Source of the DNA: Mycolicibacterium alvei
Lineage (GTDB): Bacteria > Actinomycetota > Actinomycetes > Mycobacteriales > Mycobacteriaceae
NCBI RefSeq assembly: GCF_010727325.1
Contig: NZ_AP022565.1
Span: 4,526,001 to 4,590,000 of the forward strand
Direction: 5' to 3'
Length of the DNA stretch: 64,000 nucleotides
In this document: positions 6,868 to 16,999 of the stretch, one piece after another
Numbering within the stretch: position 1 is the stretch's first letter
Layout of the letters: every line of letters begins with the position of its first letter
The notes under the pieces: generated by a model
What the model was told of the DNA's origin: nothing
What the model saw: only the letters and a program-made list of their open reading frames with translations
Databases searched by the model: none
Translations under genes and position numbers: made by a program

Positions 6868-7686
6868 TCACTCGTCGGCGTCGATAACTCGCTGTGAACT
6901 GACCGGCCGCGGGCTGCTGGTGCGCCGGTTGCGCGGACGTGGCAGCGGGATCCGGCCGGCGATATTGCTCAGCGGGTTGACCACCTGGCTCAAGGTGATG
7001 ACCGCTTCGTGCAGTGCATCGATGGTGGGTGCGAGTGCTTCCAGTCCGGGGGCCAGCCGGTTGAGGGTGTCGGCCACATCGGCGAGCTTGAGCAGCGGGC
7101 CGTCGGGATCGGTGAGGGTATCGAGCAGCCCGCCTTCGGCCAGCAGGCGATCGGCCACCCCGTCTTCACGCAGCACCCGCTCGAACAGGCCGTCATTGGC
7201 CAACAGCTGATCGGCCAGCCCGCCGGGCGCGATCACCCGGGACACGGCGCCATCGGCGGTGGTCAACCGGTCCAGCAGACCGCCCTCCATGGTGACCTGA
7301 TCCACCAGGCCGCCGGGGGCGACAGCTCGGGCCATGGCGCCGTTGTCTGCGGTCAATCGGTCCATCAGGCCGCCTTCGGCAGTCAGCTGGTCGACGATCC
7401 CACCCGGTCGCAGCAAACGGTTGATCGGGCCTTCGGGCGCCAGTGCCCGGCCGAGCGGCGCATCGTCGTCGAGCAGTCGTGCCAACCGGTTCGCCCGCTC
7501 CACCGCGTCGTCGATGCCGAACAGCGAGGCCATCGATGACCTGCCGTTGAGGGGATTTGCGTCACCGATGCCGCGTTGTACGGCGTTGAGTGTTTCGTTG
7601 GCGATGCCGAGACCGGCGTCGGCCACGGCCAGCCCGATTCGCACGGGGGCGGTAGCAACCTGGACCAGCGTCTTGCCGAGGTTCAT
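6868..7686 (-). CDS. conserved mycobacterial protein with tandem GGLxDxL repeats (Rv0756c-like)
   Basis: 272 residues from the ATG at 7686, which has a -10 box seven bases upstream. The middle (about residues 75-195) is a run of near-identical units of about 10-12 residues: LRPGGIVDQL, AEGGLMDRL, APGGLVDQV, MEGGLLDRL, APGGLADQL, NDGLFERVL, EDGVADRLL and EGGLLDTL. The N-terminal 60 residues and the C-terminal segment (LAPGLEALAPTIDALHEAV) are amphipathic. There is no signal peptide, and no enzyme motif is visible. Position next to phoP matches the uncharacterised Rv0756c. I do not know its function; the repeats suggest a scaffold or membrane-surface protein. Confidence 0.75.
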   Translation of the reverse strand: MNLGKTLVQVATAPVRIGLAVADAGLGIANETLNAVQRGIGDANPLNGRSSMASLFGIDDAVERANRLARLLDDDAPLGRALAPEGPINRLLRPGGIVDQLTAEGGLMDRLTADNGAMARAVAPGGLVDQVTMEGGLLDRLTTADGAVSRVIAPGGLADQLLANDGLFERVLREDGVADRLLAEGGLLDTLTDPDGPLLKLADVADTLNRLAPGLEALAPTIDALHEAVITLSQVVNPLSNIAGRIPLPRPRNRRTSSPRPVSSQRVIDADE

Positions 7687-7693
7687 GGGCGTC

Positions 7694-7699
7694 AGTGTA
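7694..7699 (-). promoter_or_regulatory. -10 box of a predicted leaderless mRNA (repeat protein)
   Basis: TACACT on the minus strand is followed by GACGCCC and then the ATG at 7686. This supports the ATG at 7686 over longer readings toward phoP. Confidence 0.5.
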
Positions 7700-7709
7700 G
7701 TTACCCGTG

Positions 7710-7738
7710 TCACAGTTAAACTCACAGGAAGTGCACAG
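7710..7738 (+). promoter_or_regulatory. PhoP box: three phased CACAG repeats upstream of phoP
   Basis: CACAG occurs at 7711-7715, 7723-7727 and 7734-7738, that is at 12- and 11-base spacing on one face of the helix; the first two are TCACAG. Mycobacterial PhoP binds direct TCACAGC-like repeats spaced by 11 bases. The site lies 45 bases before the phoP start and also between phoP and the divergent repeat-protein gene, so autoregulation is likely. Confidence 0.6.
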
Positions 7739-7782
7739 TGTGCATGCAGGTTGAGTTCAACACGTACCAGCAACATCAGGGA

Positions 7783-8505
7783 ATGGCCATGCCTGCTTCA
7801 TTACCTGAGAGTGTCCCGGAGGCCCGGATCCTCGTCGTCGACGACGAGGCCAACATCGTGGAGTTGTTGTCCGTCAGCCTCAAGTTCCAGGGTTTCGAGG
7901 TGCACACCGCCTCCAACGGCGCCGCCGCCCTGGACAAGGCCAGGGAGGTCCGGCCCGACGCCGTGATCCTGGACGTGATGATGCCCGGCATGGACGGCTT
8001 CGGGCTGCTGCGCCGGTTGCGCGCCGACGGCGTCGACGCCCCCGCGCTGTTCCTCACCGCGCGCGACAGTCTGCAGGACAAGATCGCCGGCCTGACGCTC
8101 GGCGGCGACGACTACGTCACCAAGCCGTTCAGCCTCGAAGAGGTGGTGGCGCGGCTGCGGGTGATCCTGCGCCGGTCCGGCCGGGGCGTCGAGGAACCGC
8201 GCAGCGCCAAGCTGTCTTTCGCCGACATCGAACTCGACGAGGACACGCACGAGGTCTGGAAGGCCGGCGAGCCCGTTTCACTGTCGCCCACCGAGTTCAC
8301 CCTGCTGCGTTACTTCATCATCAATGCGGGCACGGTGCTGTCGAAGCCCAAGATCCTCGACCACGTGTGGCGCTACGACTTCGGCGGCGACGTCAACGTC
8401 GTCGAGTCCTACGTGTCCTACCTGCGCCGCAAGATCGATACCGGTGACAAGCGTCTGCTGCACACCCTCCGCGGCGTTGGCTACGTTTTGCGCGAGCCAC
8501 GCTGA
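7783..8505 (+). CDS. phoP: response regulator PhoP
   Basis: 240 residues. The receiver domain (about 15-130) has the acidic pair VVDDE, phospho-acceptor Asp64 in VILDVMMPGMDG, and Lys of VTKPFS. An OmpR/PhoB winged helix follows (about 150-238), with LSPTEFTLLRYF and the recognition segment VNVVESYVSYLRRKI. The sequence is nearly the same as M. tuberculosis PhoP, which controls envelope lipids, pH response and ESX-1 secretion. The ATG at 7783 is chosen because AGGGA precedes it; a second ATG at 7789 is possible. phoR follows after 30 bases. Confidence 0.97.
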   Translation: MAMPASLPESVPEARILVVDDEANIVELLSVSLKFQGFEVHTASNGAAALDKAREVRPDAVILDVMMPGMDGFGLLRRLRADGVDAPALFLTARDSLQDKIAGLTLGGDDYVTKPFSLEEVVARLRVILRRSGRGVEEPRSAKLSFADIELDEDTHEVWKAGEPVSLSPTEFTLLRYFIINAGTVLSKPKILDHVWRYDFGGDVNVVESYVSYLRRKIDTGDKRLLHTLRGVGYVLREPR

Positions 8506-8523
8506 TGCCGCGTCCGGCGGCGG

Positions 8524-8529
8524 CATAAT
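8524..8529 (+). promoter_or_regulatory. -10 box of a predicted leaderless phoR mRNA
   Basis: CATAAT is followed by TCTGGG and the GTG start of phoR at 8536. This suggests a separate leaderless transcript in addition to read-through from phoP. Confidence 0.4.
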
Positions 8530-8535
8530 TCTGGG

Positions 8536-9969
8536 GTGTTTGACCGGGTAGAGCGGCACGGTGTGCCACTGCGGGTCGGCTTGGTCGCGGTCTCGCTGGT
8601 TCTGGTGGCCTGTGGCCTGCTCGCGTCGGGCGTCGCGGTCACCTCGATCATGCGGCACACCGAGGTCAGCCGTATCGATCAGACGTTGCTCGATGCGGCG
8701 GGAAGCTGGGCCCAGGCGCCGCGACAACTTCCGTCCACCCCGCTGGAAGGGCCGAACCCGGCCCGCCCGCCGTCGAACTTCTACGTCCGCGGCGTCGACG
8801 AGGACGGTCGGACCTGGATCGCGGTCAACGACCGCGAGGCGGAACCCGACCTGCCCGACGACAACAACGTGGGTCCGGTACCGGTGACCGTCGAGTCCGT
8901 CGGGTCCTCGGACGTGCAGTGGCGGGCCATGACCGTGCAGGGTCCGCACGGCGAGCTCACCACCGTCGCGATCGACCTGTCCGACGTCCAGTCGTCGGTA
9001 CGTGCGTTGATCTGGTCGCAGGTGGGCATCGGCACGGTCGTGCTGGTGGTTCTCGGCGTCGTCGGCTACGCCGTCGTGCACCGCAGTCTGCGTCCGCTCG
9101 TCGAGGTGGAACGAACTGCGGCCGCCATTGCGGCCGGACAGTTGGATCGCCGTGTCCCCGAACGGGATCCGCGCACCGAGGTGGGACGACTGTCGCTGGC
9201 CCTCAACGGCATGCTCGCGCAGATCCAGCGGGCCGTCGCGGCCTCCGATCATTCCGCCGAGCAGGCACGCACCTCCGAAGAACGGATGCGGCGGTTCATC
9301 ACCGATGCCAGCCACGAGCTGCGGACTCCGCTGACGACGATCCGCGGATTCGCCGAGCTGTACCGCCAGGGCGCCGCCCGGGACGTCGAGATGATCATGG
9401 GCCGGATCGAGAGTGAGTCCCGGCGGATGGGTCTGCTCGTCGAGGACCTGCTGCTACTGGCCCGCCTCGATGCGCAGCGGCCACTCGATCAGCACCGGGT
9501 CGACCTACTGGCCCTGGCCACCGATGCGGTACACGACACGCAGTCGATCGCACCGAGCCGTCAGGTGCGCATGGAGGTGTTCGACGGTCCCGGAACTCCG
9601 GAGGTGCTCGGCGACGAGGCCCGGTTGCGCCAGGTGCTGAGCAACCTGGTCGCCAACGCGGTGCAGCACACCCCGGAATCGGCCGGGATCACCGTGCGGG
9701 TGGGCACGGATGACGGCAATGCCGTCATCGAGGTGTGCGACGAGGGCCCTGGTATGAGTCAGGATGACGCGCGCCGGGTCTTCGAGCGGTTCTACCGGGC
9801 CGACTCCTCACGCACCCGGGCCAGCGGTGGCACCGGGCTGGGCCTGTCGATCGTGCATTCCCTGGTGCTGGCACACGGCGGCACGGTGACGGTCTCCACC
9901 GCGCCGGGTCAGGGCTGCCGGTTCACCGTCAGCCTGCCGCGGATTGCAGATCTGCCAGCGCGGCTTTGA
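8536..9969 (+). CDS. phoR: sensor histidine kinase PhoR
   Basis: 477 residues from a GTG. Two membrane helices (about 13-37 and 160-182) flank a periplasmic sensor of about 120 residues. A HAMP linker follows, then the dimerisation/phospho-acceptor domain with His260 in [12 protein letters not shown], and the ATPase domain with the N box ([10 protein letters not shown]), G1 (CDEGPGM), F box ([10 protein letters not shown]) and G2 (GGTGLGLS). It phosphorylates PhoP. The 3' end overlaps the convergent HIT gene by 41 bases, an arrangement expected to give antisense overlap of the two mRNAs. Confidence 0.96.
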   Translation: MFDRVERHGVPLRVGLVAVSLVLVACGLLASGVAVTSIMRHTEVSRIDQTLLDAAGSWAQAPRQLPSTPLEGPNPARPPSNFYVRGVDEDGRTWIAVNDREAEPDLPDDNNVGPVPVTVESVGSSDVQWRAMTVQGPHGELTTVAIDLSDVQSSVRALIWSQVGIGTVVLVVLGVVGYAVVHRSLRPLVEVERTAAAIAAGQLDRRVPERDPRTEVGRLSLALNGMLAQIQRAVAASDHSAEQARTSEERMRRFITDASHELRTPLTTIRGFAELYRQGAARDVEMIMGRIESESRRMGLLVEDLLLLARLDAQRPLDQHRVDLLALATDAVHDTQSIAPSRQVRMEVFDGPGTPEVLGDEARLRQVLSNLVANAVQHTPESAGITVRVGTDDGNAVIEVCDEGPGMSQDDARRVFERFYRADSSRTRASGGTGLGLSIVHSLVLAHGGTVTVSTAPGQGCRFTVSLPRIADLPARL

Positions 9970-10345
9970 TCTTGGCCTGAGCCGCATCCAGCGATTCGGC
10001 CGACGGATTGTTGTCGACGTGGGCGAAGCCGAAGTCGGTCAGGTTGTAGGCCGGGAACACGTGCACATGCAGGTGCGGCACCTCGAGGCCGGCGATAATC
10101 ACCCCGGCGCGCTGCGCGCCGAACGCCTGGCACACGGCCTTGCCGATCAGCTGCGACACCTCCATCACCCGGCCGAACACAGCCGGTTCGACGTCCTGCC
10201 AGTTGTCGATCTCGGCGCGGGGAACCACCAGCGTGTGGCCCTGCGTCATGGGGGCGATGGTCAGGAACGCGACGATCTCATCGTCCTCATAGACGAATCG
10301 CCCGGGCAGTTCTCCGTTGATGATCTTTGTGAAGACGGACGCCAT
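9929..10345 (-). CDS. HIT-family nucleotide hydrolase/transferase (Rv0759c-like)
   Basis: 138 residues. It begins [22 protein letters not shown], the classical HIT opening, and carries the histidine triad HLHVHVF (about residues 98-104). HIT proteins of this branch cleave the alpha-phosphate of nucleotide substrates such as AMP-lysine or ApnA; the exact substrate is unknown. The ATG at 10345 is supported by a TATGCT box seven bases upstream, so translation probably starts on a leaderless mRNA. It lies tail to tail with phoR. Confidence 0.9.
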   Translation of the reverse strand: MASVFTKIINGELPGRFVYEDDEIVAFLTIAPMTQGHTLVVPRAEIDNWQDVEPAVFGRVMEVSQLIGKAVCQAFGAQRAGVIIAGLEVPHLHVHVFPAYNLTDFGFAHVDNNPSAESLDAAQAKIKAALADLQSAAG

Positions 10346-10352
10346 GGTGAGA

Positions 10353-10358
10353 AGCATA
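10353..10358 (-). promoter_or_regulatory. -10 box of a predicted leaderless mRNA (HIT gene)
   Basis: TATGCT on the minus strand is followed by TCTCACC and the ATG at 10345. Confidence 0.5.
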
Positions 10359-10499
10359 GTGAGCCGCCGATCCGGGCCGGCTGCGAGTTTGGTGCCGACT
10401 GCGGAATCGTCGTTTGGGCAGACCGTGCTCTATGTTTGCTGAGCGGGTGGGGAATTTTAGCTGGTCCGATGTGGCCGCACATCGATTTTGAGGGGACTC

Positions 10500-11468
10500 A
10501 TGCAAGCGGAACTCACAGATACGGTTTTGCAGGCAGAACTCGAGCAGATAGCCGAGGAAAACCTCAACCGGCACCTGGCCACGACCAAGGACTGGTATCC
10601 GCACGACTACATCCCGTGGGATTCGGGTCGCAACTTCGCCGCGAGCGGGGGCCAGGACTGGGACCTCGAGCATTCTCAGCTCAGTGACGTGGCCCGGGCG
10701 GCGATGATCACCAACCTGCTCACCGAGGACAATCTGCCGTCGTATCACCGTGAAGCCGCCGGGAGCTTCTCCCAGGACGGACCGTGGGGCGCCTGGGTCA
10801 ACCGCTGGACCGCCGAGGAGAACCGGCACGGCACCGCGATCCGGGACTACCTGGTGGTCACCCGCGGTGTCGATCTCGTCGCCCTGGAGCAGGCCCGCAT
10901 GGCGCATGTGACCAACGGCTTCACCTCGACCGACGAAGAACGTGCGATGCACGACTCCGAATTCCTGATGTCGGTCGCCTACGTGACCTTCCAGGAGCTC
11001 GCGACCCGGGTCAGTCACCGCAACACCGGGAAGGTCTGCGACGATCCGATCGCCGACCGGCTCCTGCAACGCATCGCCGCGGACGAGAACCTGCACATGA
11101 TCTTCTACCGGAACATGTGCGAGGCGGCCCTGGAACTCTCGCCCGATCAGGCGCTGGACGCTGTCGGCGCTGTCGTCGAGAACTTCCGGATGCCGGGACA
11201 GGGAATGCCCGACTTCCGCCGTAATGGCGTGCTGATGGCCAAGCACGGGATCTACGATCTGCGCCAACACCTCGAAGAAGTGGTCATGCCGAACCTGCGC
11301 AAGTGGCAGATCTTCGAGCGCAACGATTTCAGCCCCGTCGGTGAGGCCCGTCGCGATCAGTTGGCGGCGTTCCTGGAAGACCTGCAGACGAAGGTGGTCA
11401 AGTTCGAGGAGCAGCGTGACCGCATGCTTGCTCGCGAGGCGGCCAAGCGCGAGCGCGCCGCATCCTGA
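10500..11468 (+). CDS. acyl-ACP desaturase, DesA1-type di-iron enzyme
   Basis: 322 residues. The di-iron ligands of the soluble plant-type acyl-ACP desaturases are present: the ENLPSYHRE region, then EENRHG (Glu-Glu-x-x-His), a second FQELATR Glu, and ADENLHM (Glu-x-x-His). The sequence closely resembles M. tuberculosis DesA1, including IPWDSG, GGQDWD and VVTRGVD. The enzyme would introduce a double bond into acyl chains bound to carrier protein, possibly on the mycolic-acid path. GAGGGG precedes the ATG at 10500; the TTG at 10488 is less likely. The gene position differs from M. tuberculosis desA1, so it may be a paralogue; I give no symbol. Confidence 0.85.
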   Translation: MQAELTDTVLQAELEQIAEENLNRHLATTKDWYPHDYIPWDSGRNFAASGGQDWDLEHSQLSDVARAAMITNLLTEDNLPSYHREAAGSFSQDGPWGAWVNRWTAEENRHGTAIRDYLVVTRGVDLVALEQARMAHVTNGFTSTDEERAMHDSEFLMSVAYVTFQELATRVSHRNTGKVCDDPIADRLLQRIAADENLHMIFYRNMCEAALELSPDQALDAVGAVVENFRMPGQGMPDFRRNGVLMAKHGIYDLRQHLEEVVMPNLRKWQIFERNDFSPVGEARRDQLAAFLEDLQTKVVKFEEQRDRMLAREAAKRERAAS

Positions 11469-11474
11469 GCCCGG

Positions 11475-12299
11475 TCATGCCTTGGAAATGGACTCGTGCA
11501 GTTCCTCGACGGTCCACGGCGGCGCACCGTGGTGGTCGCGGTATCCGATGAAACCTGGTGTGGGCCGGGCAAATTCGCCGATGAATCCACCGGCGGCAAT
11601 GAAGATGCGGCCCGTCACGTCCCGTGCTGCGTCGCTGACCAGATAGGCGTAGGTCGGGGCGACGTATTCCGGCGGCGCTGCGTCCAGCGCGCCCTGCATG
11701 CTGACGTCGTCGAGTAGGCCGCGCCGGTTGAGATCGGTGATCTGCTGCTCGTAGTCCGAGCCGGTGGACAGCCGGGTGCGGGCGCCCGGGCACACCACGT
11801 TGGCCCGCACTCCGTGTTCGGAGAGTTCGGCGGCAATCGCCATGGTCAGCGCGTTGACCGCGCCTTTGCCCGCCGGATAGCCGCTGCCGCCGTAATCGCC
11901 CAGGAACGCAAAGGAACTGGTGTTGACGATGGCGCCGCTCCCTTGGGCCACCATCCTCGGCGCCGCCGCGCGACAGGTTTCGAACACCGTGCCCAGGTGC
12001 GCGTCGAGCAGGTCCCGAAACTCGGCACTGGTCACACTCAGGATCGAGGACCCGGCCGGCTCTGCGGTGCCGGCACAGTTGACCAGGATGTCGACCCGAC
12101 CGAACTCGGCCGCGCAGGTATCGACGAGCGCGTCGGCCACGTCAGGGTCGGCGGGTGAACCGGCGTAGGCGATACCGGAAATAGATTCGGCTGCGGCTGT
12201 GGCAGCCCCCAGATCGCGGCCGTTGACCACGACGCCCGCACCCTGGGCGGCCAGTAGCTCGGCGACCGCCAGCCCGATCCCGCGGCTACCGCCGACCAC
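11475..12299 (-). CDS. short-chain dehydrogenase/reductase with uncertain start
   Basis: About 274 residues from the GTG at 12299. The nucleotide motif GGSRGIG, the NCAG motif, and catalytic Ser (NTSSF) with Y-x-x-x-K (YPAGK) mark a classical SDR; the substrate is unknown. The GTG start would cut off most of the first Rossmann strand: in-frame codons further upstream encode SLAGRGAIV, exactly the missing strand. No ATG, GTG or TTG precedes it before an in-frame stop at 12353, but an ATT at 12332 overlaps the stop of the upstream KSI-like gene. I suspect a rare ATT start with translational coupling. It overlaps none of the desaturase gene and ends 6 bases after it. Confidence 0.8.
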   Translation of the reverse strand: MVGGSRGIGLAVAELLAAQGAGVVVNGRDLGAATAAAESISGIAYAGSPADPDVADALVDTCAAEFGRVDILVNCAGTAEPAGSSILSVTSAEFRDLLDAHLGTVFETCRAAAPRMVAQGSGAIVNTSSFAFLGDYGGSGYPAGKGAVNALTMAIAAELSEHGVRANVVCPGARTRLSTGSDYEQQITDLNRRGLLDDVSMQGALDAAPPEYVAPTYAYLVSDAARDVTGRIFIAAGGFIGEFARPTPGFIGYRDHHGAPPWTVEELHESISKA

Positions 12300-12327
12300 G
12301 ATCGCACCGCGGCCGGCCAGCGATCCG

Positions 12328-12741
12328 CTAATCCGCAGCCTCTTCGAACTTCATCGCGTCCATGTTCCAGTAGCCGCGCAGGTTGGTGATCAGCCCTTCG
12401 TCGTTCACCCGGTAGGTGAAGACGCCACGCACGGTAGCGGTGAATCCGTTGGGAAACTTGGTGCGCAGCACCAGGATGTAGGCGATCTCGCTCGCCGAGC
12501 TGGACGGGAATGTCTCTTCGCAGGTGACGGTCAGCTCGTTGGGTCCGATGTTGGTGTCGTAGAAGGCGCCGAGGGCTTCCTTGCCGCGCACGCCGGTGCC
12601 GTCGGGGTTGGTGATGGCCTCACCGATCGGGTCCTCGACCACGACGTCATCCGCCATGAGCGCCAGCCAGCCCGCGCGATCACCGGACTGCACGCACTTC
12701 CACGACGACCGCGAGGCGATGACGACGGGATTGTCAGACAA
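12328..12741 (-). CDS. ketosteroid-isomerase-like protein of the SnoaL/NTF2 fold (Rv0760c-like)
   Basis: 137 residues. The TTG at 12741 is chosen because a perfect AGGAGG lies seven bases upstream; it gives MSDNPVVIASRSSWKCVQ, matching the start of Rv0760c. The cone-shaped NTF2 fold is suggested by GWLALMADDVVVEDPIG (acidic residues at the pocket), TCEETFPSS and VRGVFTYRVN. Rv0760c was solved as a ketosteroid-isomerase-like protein that binds steroids. The gene sits beside adhB, CYP51 and CYP123, which supports a sterol or lipid role. The true substrate is not established. Confidence 0.85.
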   Translation of the reverse strand: MSDNPVVIASRSSWKCVQSGDRAGWLALMADDVVVEDPIGEAITNPDGTGVRGKEALGAFYDTNIGPNELTVTCEETFPSSSASEIAYILVLRTKFPNGFTATVRGVFTYRVNDEGLITNLRGYWNMDAMKFEEAAD

Positions 12742-12835
12742 GGGTTTTCCTCCTACAAACAGCGTCGAGTGGCCACCTATTACACGTATCTCGCGGAGTT
12801 CCGTGTCGTAAGTAGCCACTCGGCGGTGGTGAATG

Positions 12836-13969
12836 CTAGCGGTCGGCGTCGGTGTAGCGGATGATGCCGCGGATGTTGCGACCCTCCAGCATGTCCTTGT
12901 AGCCGTCGTTGATCTGCTCGAGCTTGTACTGCCGGGTCACCATGTCGTCCAGGTTCAGCCGGCCGGCCTTGTACATGCTCAGCAGCTGCGGAATGTCGTG
13001 GTGCGGGTTGCCGCCACCGAAGATGGTGCCCTGCAGGCGCTTCTGCAGCAGGGTCAGCATCGACAGGTTGAGCTTGACGTCATTGCTGGCCATGTTCGCG
13101 ACCGCGGTGGCCACGACCGTTCCGCCCTTGGCGGTGATGTTCATGTAGTGGTCGATGTCCTCGCCCTTGAGCTCACCGACGGTGACGATCGTCTTGTGCG
13201 CCATCCGGCCCTGGGTGACCTCGGCGACGCCGGCCATCGCGGAGAAGATGTCCGGGTAGGCGTGGGTGGCGCCGAACTTCAGCGCGTTGTCACGTTTGAA
13301 CTCAACGGGATCCACGGCGAACACATTGCGGGCACCGGCGGCCAGCGCACCCTGCAGCGCACCGGTGCCGACACCGCCGACGCCGACGATGACGACGTCG
13401 TCACCCGGGCGGACGTCACCGCTGTGCACGGCCGAGCCGTAGCCGGTGGTGACACCGCAGCCCACGAGGCAGGCCACCTCGAACGGGATGGACGGATCGA
13501 TCTTCACCACCGAGCTCTTGTGCACGACCATGTACGGGCTGAACGTGCCCAGCAGGGTCATCGGGATGACGGGCTGGCCGTTCTTCACGGAGTGGATGCG
13601 ATGCGTGCCGTCGGACACCGCGGTGCCGGCCAGCAGACCTGCACCCAGGTCGCACAGGTTGCGCAGACCCTCCTGGCACGCCGGACACTCACCGCAGGAC
13701 GGGATGAACGACAGCACGACGTGATCACCCGGCTGGATGTGGTCGACGCCGGGGCCGACCTCGGTAACGATGCCCGCGCCTTCGTGGCCGCCGAGCACCG
13801 GGAAACCTGCCATCGGGATGTCGCCGGTCACCAGGTGGTGATCGGAATGGCACATGCCCGAGGCTTCCATCTGGATCTTGACCTCGTCCTTGACGGGGTC
13901 ACCGATCTCGATCTCCTCGATCGACCACGGTTGGTTGAACTCCCAGATGAGAGCGCCTTTTGTCTTCAT
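12836..13969 (-). CDS. adhB: zinc-type alcohol dehydrogenase AdhB (NDMA-dependent class)
   Basis: 377 residues from the ATG at 13969 (MKTKGALIWEFNQPWSIEE). The catalytic zinc site is C-H-S in MCHSDHH, GHEG, and Cys of VGCGVTTG. The structural zinc cluster CGECPACQEGLRNLC is complete. The Rossmann motif GVGGVGTGA follows. Class-III-like actinobacterial enzymes of this type oxidise primary alcohols with tightly bound NAD. Last-but-one member of the minus-strand run CYP123 - SDR - CYP51 - ferredoxin - nuclear-transport-like protein - AdhB, so oxidation of a hydroxylated lipid is plausible. Two direct repeats lie just upstream. Confidence 0.92.
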   Translation of the reverse strand: MKTKGALIWEFNQPWSIEEIEIGDPVKDEVKIQMEASGMCHSDHHLVTGDIPMAGFPVLGGHEGAGIVTEVGPGVDHIQPGDHVVLSFIPSCGECPACQEGLRNLCDLGAGLLAGTAVSDGTHRIHSVKNGQPVIPMTLLGTFSPYMVVHKSSVVKIDPSIPFEVACLVGCGVTTGYGSAVHSGDVRPGDDVVIVGVGGVGTGALQGALAAGARNVFAVDPVEFKRDNALKFGATHAYPDIFSAMAGVAEVTQGRMAHKTIVTVGELKGEDIDHYMNITAKGGTVVATAVANMASNDVKLNLSMLTLLQKRLQGTIFGGGNPHHDIPQLLSMYKAGRLNLDDMVTRQYKLEQINDGYKDMLEGRNIRGIIRYTDADR

Positions 13970-13984
13970 CCGTACGTGCCTTCC

Positions 13985-14013
13985 ACTAGAGCCGGTGATC
14001 ACAGACTAGAGCC
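13985..14013 (-). promoter_or_regulatory. direct repeat ACTAGAGCC x2 upstream of adhB
   Basis: The 9-base word occurs at 13985-13993 and 14005-14013, exactly 20 bases apart (two helical turns), in the 93-base gap before adhB. The phasing suggests a regulator binding site for an adhB promoter within the longer operon. Confidence 0.4.
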
Positions 14014-14062
14014 ATTAGTTGCCTGGGTCACACCCGCCCCCAAGCAACTGCTTGGCCGGGAA

Positions 14063-14602
14063 CTACCAGATCTTCACCGGGGCTTCGCCGAGCGGGTAGT
14101 AGCCGGGCAGCTTCTCGCCGGCCAGCGAACGCTCGATGCGCTTCTGCATCGTCGGGGTCAGGTCACCGGAGGAGATCAGGTTCATGAACGCCTTCTGCAC
14201 GTGCCCGAAGTCGAAGAAATCGCGTTGCCACTCGATGAGGAGCTGATCGTTGAGTCGGAACCAGCTGCCCCCGATGCCGTAGATCTCGTCGGTGCTGCCG
14301 TCGGACTTGTTGGCGATCTGCTTCCAGAAGCCGACGATCTCGTTCTGCTTCTCGTCGATCAGCACCCGCTGGTATTCGTAGACCCAGTTCTCCAGGCCTT
14401 CCATCTCCAGGCCCAGTGCCACGTCGCGGATCTGATCTATGCCGACGCACATCACGTCTTCCTTGGGGCCGATGTTCCAGCCGTAGGTGGCATCCTCGGT
14501 GTAGAAGTCGGCCAGCGGCTTCCAGTCACCGGCCTTCTCGGCGTCCTGGTTGGCCTTGAGCCAACGGTCGGACCAGGCTTCCAGTTCTTCGCGTGACGCC
14601 AT
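14063..14602 (-). CDS. conserved SnoaL-like protein (Rv0762c-like)
   Basis: 179 residues beginning MASREELEAWSDRWLKANQDAE. The stretch GDWKPLADFYTEDATYGWNIGP and later GSWFRLNDQLLIEWQRDFFDFGH have the look of the NTF2/SnoaL fold, which binds small hydrophobic ligands. It starts three bases after the ferredoxin stop and is adjacent to CYP51, as in M. tuberculosis. No catalytic residue can be assigned. Its constant company with CYP51 and the ferredoxin suggests a part in sterol or lipid handling, which is inference. Confidence 0.8.
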   Translation of the reverse strand: MASREELEAWSDRWLKANQDAEKAGDWKPLADFYTEDATYGWNIGPKEDVMCVGIDQIRDVALGLEMEGLENWVYEYQRVLIDEKQNEIVGFWKQIANKSDGSTDEIYGIGGSWFRLNDQLLIEWQRDFFDFGHVQKAFMNLISSGDLTPTMQKRIERSLAGEKLPGYYPLGEAPVKIW

Positions 14603-14603
14603 G

Positions 14604-16182
<1,579 letters not shown>

Positions 16183-16189
16183 CTGTTTC

Positions 16190-16999
16190 TCAGCCTTCCA
16201 CTTTCAGCTTCTGACGATCCTTGACGTCGGTGAGTGGAGCTTCGGGCTGAATCTCCAGTTCGGCGATGAAGCCGCCGCGCGGGGTTTCCGCGACGAAGGT
16301 GATCGCCCGCGCGAGATCGGCCGCACGCAGGAAGTAGTCGTGCCGAGCCTGCCCCCATTTGGCCCAGTCCTCGAGCATCTCGCCGACCTTGTCCATCGGC
16401 GCACTCCAGCCCATGGCGGTCTTGGTGGGCCCGGGATGGACGACGGAGGCGCGCACACCGGTGCCCTCCAGTTCCATCTGCAGGGTCTTGGCCATCCCCA
16501 GTAGGCCGGCTTTGGCCGCGCCGTAGCCGCCCATGTACGGCCGCGGCCGCAGGGACACGTCAGAGCCGACGAAGATGATGTCGCCGCGCCGCCGCTCGAC
16601 CATGCCCGGAAGCACCGCTGCGGCAAGGCGATTGGCGCCGATCAGGTGGATCTGGATCTGATTCTCGAACTCATCGGTGCTGATCTCGTGGAGCTGACCG
16701 AAGAAGGTGTCACCGGCCCCGGCCACCAGCAGTTCGATATCCCCGAGCGCCTCGGTGGCGCCGTGCACGAACGACTTGACCGAATCGGCGTCGGTGACGT
16801 CGAGTGGCAGTGCAATCGCCTCGCCGCCGGCGGACGTGATCTGGTCGACGAGTTCCTGGCATTTCTCGACGCGGCGTGCACCCAGGGCGACCGGGAAGCC
16901 GTGTGCGGCCAGTTCGGTCGCCGTGGCGGCGCCGATGCCGGACGACGCACCGGCCACGATGGCCGGCCGGCGGTCGGGATGGGGTTCGAAACGGGCCAT
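16190..16999 (-). CDS. short-chain dehydrogenase/reductase (Rv0765c-like)
   Basis: 269 residues. AGASSGIG is the nucleotide motif (about 17-24), the AGAG strand-4 motif replaces the more usual NNAG, and the catalytic set is Ser (VGSDVS) with YGAAK. The C-terminus is longer than in minimal SDRs (IAELEIQPEAPLTD). It sits between CYP123 (sharing the TAA-ATG junction) and CYP51 (7-base gap), so it probably oxidises or reduces a product of one of those P450s. The substrate is unknown. Confidence 0.88.
   Translation of the reverse strand: MARFEPHPDRRPAIVAGASSGIGAATATELAAHGFPVALGARRVEKCQELVDQITSAGGEAIALPLDVTDADSVKSFVHGATEALGDIELLVAGAGDTFFGQLHEISTDEFENQIQIHLIGANRLAAAVLPGMVERRRGDIIFVGSDVSLRPRPYMGGYGAAKAGLLGMAKTLQMELEGTGVRASVVHPGPTKTAMGWSAPMDKVGEMLEDWAKWGQARHDYFLRAADLARAITFVAETPRGGFIAELEIQPEAPLTDVKDRQKLKVEG

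Noticed and set aside
12833-14596. 587-codon open frame antisense to adhB and the SnoaL-like gene
   Set aside because: Same shadow effect; composition is dominated by His, Asp, Val and Gly without family signature.
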